Shown here: positions 26,111 to 35,519 of the stretch, one piece after another | How positions within the stretch are numbered: position 1 is the first letter of the stretch | Layout of the letters: each line of letters begins with the position of its first letter | From: Lepeophtheirus salmonis | Taxonomy: Eukaryota; Arthropoda; Copepoda; Siphonostomatoida; Caligidae | NCBI RefSeq assembly: GCF_016086655.4 | Contig: NC_052134.2 | Location: 39,493,971-39,557,970, forward strand | Reading direction: 5' to 3' | Length of the DNA: 64,000 bases | Position numbers and translations under genes: made by a program | The notes under the pieces: model-generated | Databases searched by the model: none | What the model was told of the DNA's origin: nothing | Seen by the model: the letters and a program-made list of their open reading frames with translations, nothing else

Positions 26111-28827
26111 CTTATTTATTGATAATTCATTTCGTATATTATTAAATATCATGTATATAAGTACAAGAGTTTATCTCCTGGGATTTTTACACCACTAAAG
26201 AAACTCCCGTAAGATCCCTCATTTAATTATTTCATAATATAAGATTAATTTTATTATTCATAAATATTCAATTACACTTTGAGTACATATTAAAATGAAG
26301 AAAAAGAGAGTAACATATATGCATTCCAGTGATGCACGAGTTGACTGGGGTCGGCTTGAGCATTTCACCATAATACAACTTACCAAAAATTGGGCTCTTT
26401 CATTAATTTTTATTCAAGATTTTTTCTTGGGGAATTCAAAAATAAACTACCCGTCCATAATTAGAGATAATGATATAATGAAAACTTATATGAGTAAGAC
26501 TAGTTTAAAATTTATTCTTTCCTCTTAAAGTAAAAAAAGAAATACTAAAATTTACCACTATTTATTATTTACTAACAGGGTTTAATAATTTTTAGGGATC
26601 TTTCTCAACGACAATTTCTCTGGATATAAGAGCCCCTAGTAGGCATTCCTTTATAAAATGATTCTATTTATATAAATAAAATACCGGTGTTCCTTGAATC
26701 TGACTCCAATTGCATAAAACACGTCAGAAGTACATGCTACATACTCTAAATTCTTGAATTAAAGTGTCATCTCATTTTTCTTTGCAACTTGTAGTATGAA
26801 TCTATCTATTTGTGGTTCTTTTACAAATAACTTACGATACAAAATAGTAATATAGGTATCTACATATGTAAAATGAAAAGTTGTGAAATGCGGGTATTTC
26901 TTTTTCTATTAACAAACTTACCTACATCCCTCCGTTTATTGATAAAATCAGTGTGGGAATGAATTTATTTGTAAATATACACAAAATAGCATCATTAATC
27001 TATATAAATGCATGAAATGCATCTGGTATCTACAAATAGTCAACGTCCACGTTTATTTTTGTACATCCCCCCTATGATGGTCAAAAAACCAAAACAATCA
27101 AAAAACAGTGAGGGGAAAGAGATCATCAATATCCTTAAAAAAGAAAAAGAAAAGAAAAATCAAGTCAATTTATCATTGATTACAGATATTTATTTGTGAA
27201 AAAAATATAAATGCTACAAAAAAAAAAAAAATTTGGATCTTTTATGTGGACAAAAGATGAGTCATAACAAGATATCAACAACATCCGTGTTGAGCAGGAT
27301 ATGAACTATCCAATAGATTTTCTGAGTTATTTTAACTCCTATGTCCAGTAAAAAATATCAAATCATCTTAACAAATTAAATACTTGTCTAGTAGTCTTGC
27401 TTTCTTTTACACAAAATGCGTAAATACTTATGTATTAAGTTCTTAAAAAACAATCTTATTATCTATTTCTTGAATTCTTGCTTTTCATAAATAATTTGAT
27501 CCTTCATAAATATTTAGGATATAAATAAAGGGATTAAGTTCGAACCTTCGTATTTTCATGTCTAATAATGTTTTTTTCTTCTAGAATCAGATCATTGATT
27601 TAATATGAAGGACACATATATGCAGATAAGCTAGTTATAGGTCGTTGTTTTAGCTTATGCTTCCTGATATTTACTATTTCCTCATGGCCACTAATAAAAA
27701 AGTCCACATTTTTGATATGGTATTCGAACTTTGAGAGGTCAATATACTATGTACATCGATTTTATTTCATTGATGATATTAGCAATATATATAAAAGATT
27801 GTATTTGAAGATATTACCATTATTTTTTATTAATATTATCATTTTATAATCACCATCAGTTTCAACCATTGATTAGTCATAAATGTTAACTATGGAATGA
27901 TTGAAAATTGAGCCATTTTAGTAAATCTGGCCGAGGTTTTATGATGATTACATTTTTTACCACCATAAATATGTTTGTTGAAAAAAATAATTGAATTCAA
28001 ATTTTAAAATCTTTCAATTAGATTGTATGATGTTTGTAGAATTCGCCCAATAATTTTGGATTTTATTGAAAGATATGAAGCACTACAGCTCACTACGAAT
28101 GGTAAATTTATAATTTTTGTACAATACAGACAAACTTATTTCATTATATACTCTCTTGTTCATCTCATCAAAATGATTTTGACTCTTTAAAAATTAAACT
28201 ACTATACAAAAATTGTGTCTTTTATAATTTTGAACTATTAACTCAAATTCTGATATGTTCTTTTATAATTAGCTAAATAATTTTAACTTTTATTTGAAAA
28301 TAACTAAAATTTAGTGGCACAAACAGGAAAACATATGTGTACGGTCAAAAAATGTTTAATCTAAAGCAATGTATTAGATAATAAAATATTTTTCATCTTT
28401 TTTTTTTGACGTTTTTCTATAAAAAAATTTCTCTCACATAAAATGACCTTGAAGTTCACTCTACATAAACACACCTACAATAATAATAATAATAATAAAA
28501 ATACATCATCATGTCAATAAAATATTTCCATAAACAGATTAGAAGATTCTTGTTTTTTTCTCCAACTTTTTCAAATTATCTTTTTATTTAAATAAAAATA
28601 ATCATTATTTAAACTTTTAAAAATTACTTTTTTCTAAAGACATAAATAGGCCTGTGTGTGTAAGTATACCATTTAAAAAAAATTAAATCACTATTTTTGT
28701 AAAGATTATGTCAAATTTTTGTTCAATAGGTTCTGTACAAATTGCGGTGTGTTTACAAGTTACAACATTGTACATGTAATTTGTTCGTCTTAAAATGAAT
28801 TGGTTATAAATAAATTGCAAACTAGAA
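26111..28827. other. Gene-free AT-rich stretch
   Basis: No supportable gene. A short AAT microsatellite lies at about 28481-28498. Open frames at 26295-26528 and 27008-27199 show no domain. Confidence 0.55.
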
Positions 28828-29160
28828 TAAGAGCACGGTAAAGCGCAAAAATCCCCCATGGTCATTTTTCTTATATTGTGTTTTTTGTTATAACTATAAA
28901 CCGCCTTTTCTAAATCTACGTAAAGACACCAATTTGTGCTCTGTACCTCAATGTTTCAAAGTTATGGTCGAATATATATTATTAACATTTTTGCCAATTT
29001 GACCTCTCAAAATATAACGGCATCTTACTGTGATCTGATATAACTTTTGTACCAAGATAGATAAAAATCGATTTTCAAAGTTTGCCGTAGCCCTGGCGAT
29101 CAACAACCAAAAAAACAGAGGCCGAAAACATAATCTCCATTCGACTTCGTTTGCGAAAGT
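28828..29160 (-). repeat. Dispersed CCTCC/GGCGGAGG repeat, copy 2, reversed
   Basis: Read on the minus strand it begins CGCAAACGAAGTCGAATGGA, then GATTATGTTTTCGGCCTCTG, then TTGTTGATCGCCAGG and CTACGGCAAA. Copy 1 has ACGAAATTGA, GGTTAGGTTTTTGACCC, TTGTTAGTCGCCAG and TACGGCAAA in the same order. The other end (GAGCACGGTAAAGCGC on the plus strand) corresponds to the GCGCTC-type end of the family. It lies about 320 bp before the hAT pseudogene. No coding capacity. Confidence 0.6.
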
Positions 29161-29481
29161 AACTACATATCAAATAGTAATTGTCATCAAAATAGTGGAA
29201 AATTATATTATTAATTTATCGACCATCAAAAGAAAATTCAAATAGTACATTATCCTTTTAAAAAATATTGAAAATTCTTTATTTAATATGCTCTATCGTA
29301 CAATTTGATCAAACAAATTACAACGAACACTGGTCCAGTACGGGGTTTTATCGTGGTTTGCTTCAATACTATATATATAATCACATATTAAATATTTTGA
29401 TGTTATAACTTGAATTCTGAAAAAATGATATAAATAGCGTTTCTAATAAATTCTCAAATTATTTATACTGCTAACTTCAAA
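29161..29481. other. Short spacer before the hAT pseudogene
   Basis: AT-rich sequence with no clear terminal inverted repeat. It may hold the 5' end of the hAT-like element, but I could not define it. Confidence 0.4.
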
Positions 29482-30885
29482 ATGTCCAAATCTCTACAAA
29501 TCAATTGGATTAATGATTTTAATGGAAATATAAACCCTTCTTTTTTTTCTCACTGCGGACTCAAAAACTATTTGGTGTAATTCTTATGAAAAAAGAATCG
29601 AAGCTGACAAAAAATGCAACCTACAAAGGCATTTGTTCGCCGTCAAGCACAAAAACAACCTTCAACTTAAGAGAAAAAAATCGCAAATGCAAATTGAATT
29701 AACCTTAAAACATAAACCTCAAAAAGAAAAGTTCGATATTCTTTATGAAGATTTAACTAAGGTATTCTTAGCAGCAGACATTCCATAAAACAAACTTGAT
29801 AACAAAGTTCTGAATAATGTTCTTAAAAAGTGCATTCTGGTTTCATCCACCCGGACTCGTCGACTCTTAGAAAAATTTATCTTGGACCGATTTATGAAAG
29901 AAACGATGTCAAAGATAAAATCAGAATTATCTGATAGGCCTTTTTGGATGGGGCTTGAAAAAACGCGTGAAACAAAGAGTTGCTTTATGGACAATGCCCT
30001 TTTGGGAAATCTAGACAGTCAATCATATAATCCTTCTTATTTAGTGACTATGGAGTTTTTGAAAAATACACCAAAAGCATCAGATATCTGCAAATTAGTC
30101 AATGATAGCCATCGAAATGCCCTTCCTGGTGAAATTAATAAATTTTCCATTATTACTCACGGATGGATCTCCGTACAAGCTGAAGGCTGGAAAAATCCTT
30201 AAAGAACTTTTTCCAAACATAAATCATGTCACTTGCTTAGCCCATGCATTACACAATATTTGTGAACAAATCGTGAAGCTTTTTCTAAAAGTAAATAGGC
30301 TAATTGCTGTAACAAAGAAGATTTTTTTGAAATCATCCAGACAAACAGCCCTTTTTAAGGAATTGTACCCAGACTTACCTTTCCCATTGGAACCTGTACT
30401 ATTCCATTGGTGGTCATTGGTCAAGGCTGTCATGTACTACAAAATATATTTTGAAGATATAAATAAATATAAAATTGTGTGTTTAACGTTTAGATTAATG
30501 TGTATTAGATTTTGTATGAGATAAATCGTAATAATAATTTTTTTAAATATATAAAGAAAATTGTATGCGAATTTAATCAAAATGATGCCTTGCCAATGAG
30601 AATTGCCAGCAAGGTCTGGAAGATCCAGACCTTAAAAGCAATTTGTCTTTCATCAAAACTAATCTGCCAATTTTACCTGAAGCTATTACTAAACTTGAAA
30701 CAGAAGGAATGCCTATTTATGATACTTTTTGAAGCCGAAAAAAAGATTAAATTCATTCCTGGAGAAAAGGGGGAAATACTTCAAAGAAAAATAACCTCCG
30801 TCATACACAGGCATTCTGATCTTCCATCTAAAAAAAAGGGTTTTTACTTTCGAATTCTAAAATTAACTTGTACAAGTTACAACTA
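29482..30885 (+). pseudogene. hAT-like (CGGBP1-type) transposase pseudogene, 3' truncated
   Basis: From ATG 29482 the reading begins with MSKSLQINWINDF and a BED/C2H2-like finger. After one frameshift near 29576 this continues as CNLQRHLFAVKH, with the Cys and two His spaced for zinc. An in-frame TAA lies at 29786. The second reading (29882-30202) and third (30102-30524) join near 30165. The joined text gives LLTDGSPYKLKAGKILKELF then HVTCLAHALHNICE, the hAT catalytic Asp region. ELYPDLPFP and EPVLFHWW follow. A later part reads EDPDLKSNLSF, then PEAITKLETEGMP, then FIPGEKGEILQRKITSVIH. At least four frameshifts and two stops are present. The usual C-terminal dimerisation segment is missing, so the copy is truncated and inactive. 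Similarity to CGG-repeat-binding-protein-like hAT sequences is from memory. Confidence 0.8.
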
Positions 30886-33757
30886 ATAGAAAATTGCAAC
30901 TTGTACACAATATATATATATATGTATATTTAAGGAACAGTTTTGCTACATTTTATTAATTTTATATTTGCTATATTCGTGCGTTGAAGTCACCTTTCAT
31001 ATATATTACATTTATATAGAAGGAAGGAAACTAACGGCGTTGAAATCCCTTTTTGTAATTACTTAAGTATTTGATAAAAAAATACTATAAAGTAATAGAT
31101 AGTATATAAATAATACTGATTGATTGTATCCTATGTTTGCCAAAGTTGGCTTATTCTTAGAGATAAGGAGTTTTATCATCTTTCAAAAAATATAAATGAA
31201 CAAAAAAATACAGATCCGATTGTCAAAAAAGGACAAACTGGACACAAACACAAGCGCCCTCTTTTATCATGGCCGTATACTTTTTTGCATAACTCTGTTG
31301 CCTCAAAACCTGTTCTCTCTTTGCCAAAAAAAAAACCGTTATGAAGTTAATTTTCACTTTTTCTTCTCCTTTTTAACTCTCCATATAAAAAAACCATTCA
31401 AAAAATCAAACTCATTTAGTAACTATCAAAAAAAAAAAATATATATATATATAATTAATAACCATCATTATCGTCATTTGACAAGAAAAGTCTATCTTGG
31501 AACGATCAAGAAATTTAACTTTTCCATTTTTTTAAATTTCATTTCATGACCTTGTGGTTCATTATTACATATTTACTATTATTATTTTAGAAATTGACCG
31601 CTTATCCTGGATTTTGATTTTTTCAAGGACACCACGTGATTTTCACTGATACTCAATTATGTACATACATCAGATGGTTAACCATGTATCTATGTACCTT
31701 TATCATCATAATTCCGAAGAATACAAAAAAAAAACAAAAAAACTCAAGTTTTTGAAACTTGTAAAAAAATGCAATAGTTTTTATAGATAATTGAATCATT
31801 TATATGGACTAAAGTTGTAATAATTTTTATACCAAAAAGTTGCATACAAACTGCTGTTGTGTAATTTAAGAGATGAAACCATTCTGGGTAATCCTAAGGG
31901 CTAAAAAAGTATATGTATATACACGATAGTAGTAATAGGGCTTTGTGGAATTAGTTAAATGCATTTTGATTTCGTAGGTGCCAGGGGGAACTAGCCAATG
32001 AGTTTGGAATAATAATAAAAAAAGCGCGCTAGAAGTAAGATTTTTTTACATATATTTTCCAAGGTTATTTTCATAGTACTCTGCCATTAGGTAATATAAA
32101 CAGGTTGATTCAAAATGACGAAGGAAAAAATGATTTTTTTCCTGCTTCCTCCTTTTTGAAGAAAAAAGGTTAATAACCTAAAAAAAAGCAAACGATTTCA
32201 AACGGACAGGTAAGTTCGTATAATGCAACCTTCCCTGCATTTTTATTTTTTTATAACTACAAATTTATAAACAACTTACAAATACAAAATTGCCAAATTT
32301 GTCTTATTCGAATAAAAAGTTAGTTTATTTAAATTTGCATTAATAACAATTCATTGAGGTTGATATCATGTACCTACATATGAAAATGGGGTTATTATTA
32401 TAGTTTTTGATTACAAAAATAGGGGGTCACGAAACAAAATCCGTCCCGGTAGCTTTTCATTAGATATTCTTGCTTCAATGCATGAAATTACCAAATTTAA
32501 ACATACAGCTATGTATAAACTTACTTAATATACTTTTTTTAAACTTTGAAGGTGGCTTGAGAGAATCTAATTAGTAGTCCCTATTTTAAGGAATGTATTA
32601 AAATTCCCGACTTTGTAACTTAAATATCAAAAGTTGATTTTTTACATAAAAATCTTTTAAATAAAGTATTAGGATATTCATAATGAAAAGTATAATTTGT
32701 TTTTTAATCTATTAGCAAAAAAATTGCTTACAATGTAGACTTATATGTACAAGTAGGGAAGAGACTGTTCAGACCCGGATTGACAGAATATTTCCTATAT
32801 TATTATTTATAAATACATATATGATAATAAAAAAGTAAAATCTAAGTGATTGGCTTTATTATCCCGTACATACCCTGGCGGGCAGGCCTTGTAGCATGAA
32901 AATAATATTTCTAAATTATTATTATTTAAAGTATGTCTGGTCAACTTTCTTTTTTTCATAAGTACATGTCCGGTCAGAAAAGATGTGTATAAGCTTATAT
33001 ATATATATTTAGCAAAACCATGCCTATGTGTGTGTGTATGATTTGTATAATATGTATTTAAGGTCAAACATAATATATTAGATTTTATAAATCGGCCTTT
33101 ATAATATATTTTTTGTTAGAACATTAGTGTAATTATTTAATTATTGCGTCAGAAACGAAAAAAATCCCTCTCTGTCCAGATATTGTTATTGTTATTATTT
33201 ATTAAAATGAAAAATAGGGAATAGAAACGAAAAAAACTGTCTTAGTTAAGGCATAAACGCAGGAGGAGGATATGTTGTAGCCTTGCTTGCTTCAATTAGC
33301 CCGCTTTCTATCGGCGTGTTTTTCGCTTTTACTTTTTAAAGGCATTTTTCCATTTTTATTATTAAGGATTCAAAGCCCGCGAGAAATAAAAAGAGAGAGA
33401 AAGAGTAAGTAAGTTTTTTTAGAATCGTTGAAATCTCCAAAAATGAATTTAGTTTTCATTCAGACATTGAATTGTGAAAATAAGTAATTTTTTTTTATAT
33501 TAAAAAAAAATTATTTTTCGGGAAGGTGTGTTATATATATAATATTATATTCAATATATTAATATATGGATATTTAGTGTATATGGATCCATCAACGAAT
33601 ACATCTTAAAACTGTGTCTTCATCTTCTAAATAAAACTTCCCGATTTGCATTACATTTGCTTTTTTTTTTTGAGCCGTTCTTATCATTCAGGTAGTTGAG
33701 CCACAAACAAAAATCCCAAACAACATCGAACCACAAGTTTCTTTTATTTTTTGTTTC
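30886..33757. other. Gene-free stretch upstream of the ZP gene
   Basis: No supportable gene. Open frames at 31120-31549 and 32807-33067 are low-complexity or featureless. TA repeats occur near 30909 and 31441. Distal regulatory DNA or a 5' non-coding exon of the ZP gene could lie here but cannot be shown. Confidence 0.5.
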
Positions 33758-33761
33758 AGTC
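33756..33761 (+). promoter_or_regulatory. Initiator-like TCAGTC, or 3' splice site, before the ZP gene
   Basis: TCAGTC at 33756-33761 matches the arthropod initiator exactly and lies 76 bases before the ATG. The same bases follow a pyrimidine-rich TTTTATTTTTTGTTTCAG, which is also a good 3' splice site. So the ATG exon either starts transcription here or is preceded by a 5' non-coding exon. No TATA box is seen about 30 bases upstream. Confidence 0.35.
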
Positions 33762-33831
33762 GGCCATTTCTAACTATTACAAAGCTAAAATTAGTTACCT
33801 CAACGAAAACTCTAAAAAAAAATTAATTAAA

Positions 33832-33897
33832 ATGATTGTTCGGAAAAATAATAGCGCATCATTATTTTACTTCTCCTCTCTTCTCCTTTTATTATTG
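33832..33897 (+). CDS. ZP-domain membrane protein, exon 1 (signal peptide)
   Basis: This exon encodes the first 22 residues: a basic start (MIVRKNN) followed by a hydrophobic core ending in six Leu, a typical signal peptide for the secretory pathway. The ATG at 33832 is chosen because it opens directly onto this signal peptide. An in-frame upstream ATG at 33751 would lie inside the initiator/acceptor sequence and add a non-hydrophobic extension. The exon ends at 33897 in front of GTAAGT, a strong donor. It holds exactly 22 codons, so the junction is in phase 0 and the next exon continues in frame with a GTG valine codon. The open reading frame runs into the intron only to 33939. Confidence 0.8.
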
Positions 33898-35519
33898 GTA
33901 AGTACAGAATTAAAACCTATTTTTATGTATTTTTTATAGTCATAAATTATTTTTAATACATTGAGTGAAAGTCCAGTTCCTGACGCCTAAAAAAAAGGAC
34001 ACATAGTTTTGACCCCCAAGGACAGGGCGGTGGTCCTTTTTATATATTTAACGGTTTTTCTTACTCCATAATTTATTATTTTTCTCTTCCACTCCTCGCT
34101 TCTTCTTCTTTCCTTAGTTATAAACTTATAATAATTGACTACCCTAAAGAGAAGAAGAGGTGGCCTGGCATCTGGACGTTATAAGAATATAATGTGTACA
34201 TATATGAAAAAAGTGAAAGTTATAACTCGTATCTTATAAATATATATATATATAAATATCATTTTTTTTCAGCAAGTGAAACTTGCTGTGGATTCCCATG
34301 AAATAGTTTAAATTCTGAAATTTTTTCAAGATCAAATCATTGTCAATTTAATTTTTTTGGACCATTTCAGCAATTCCTATTTTTGATACTTATATTTTTT
34401 TAAATAGTTATTTTCCAGGTTTTTTATGAATACAAAAAATATATAGTTATTTGCAGATTTTGTTGCTATCTATAAGTATTTTATGCAAATAAATTCCTGA
34501 CAATATTTATGACATTTTAAGCAGATGTTTTAGAAATATATATATTTTTTTCCACTGTGTTTTGCTTAGAATGAGTTGTTTAGCGGATTTTACAATAAAT
34601 TACTGCAATTTTTTTATACATGTTGGTTACAACAGGTATTTCTTATTTTTTTTCTAATTTCGGGTACCACCGGATCCGCGTAAAATCTTAATATATATTA
34701 TTAATATATGTGTACATATATATTTATTTTGCCTTCCTGTTACGCAATTCTGAATTCGTTTCTTTCTTTCTCTTTCTTTTTCTTCTTCTTAAAAATGAGA
34801 GGAAAATGAATGGTTAAGACGTCTTAAAACCACCAGTTCTATTAGTGTATATGTACATAAATAGTACCCTGCGTTACTTGTATATATTTAACTATAAGAA
34901 GAACCTACCGAATCCTCCTCCTTAAGGGGTACTTTCACTTTTTTTTTCTTGAACTTCTCTCCTGAATGAATGCGGGCGCTCAAATAGGAGGGGGGAGGGG
35001 TAAATCCTTGAAATTTTTTTTTTTTTTTTTTTTGAAAAATGTTGATTGATATTATTAAGAAATCCTCTTTTTTTCGAATGAATCAAGCCTCTTCGGTTGA
35101 ACGCCCTTTACGAATAATCATAATTATTATAAGAAAAAAAGGGTGAGCCCCCCTCCCCTCACTTCATTTTTTTTTTGGCATTGTCCGGTACCTTTCATAA
35201 ATATTTATAGGCTTTTTGATAGGAAATCTCATAACATTGTGTTCAATTGGATTTTTTGAGTGTTGATTTATGAAGTCAATTATCTACTATTTTAGGCCTG
35301 CCTGCCCTGCAAAATAACAATATATGAAATATGTATACATATAATCAATTGCCCCAAGCTGTTCACTTTCTTCTTCATCTGCTTGTACACAATCTTCTTC
35401 GTTTTTCATGTCATGGTGATACACCTCTTCAACTCCTTTACATTACTGTTTTATTTCTTTACTGTACTATTCACGTAACCCACTCATGCCGGTTTTTTAT
35501 CTTTTTCCATTCCTCTTAG
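33898..35519 (+). other. Intron of the ZP gene
   Basis: A 1622-bp GT-AG intron in phase 0. It has a GTAAGT donor, and its acceptor is preceded by a long pyrimidine tract (TTTTTTATCTTTTTCCATTC then CTCTTAG). It contains CT-rich sequence near 34757-34792 and a T20 run at 35014-35033. The open frame 35331-35519 runs straight into exon 2 but lies in intron sequence. Confidence 0.75.

Noticed and set aside
27536..27552. AGTTCGAACCTTCG, resembling a tRNA B box.
   Set aside because: No A box or cloverleaf can be drawn around it.
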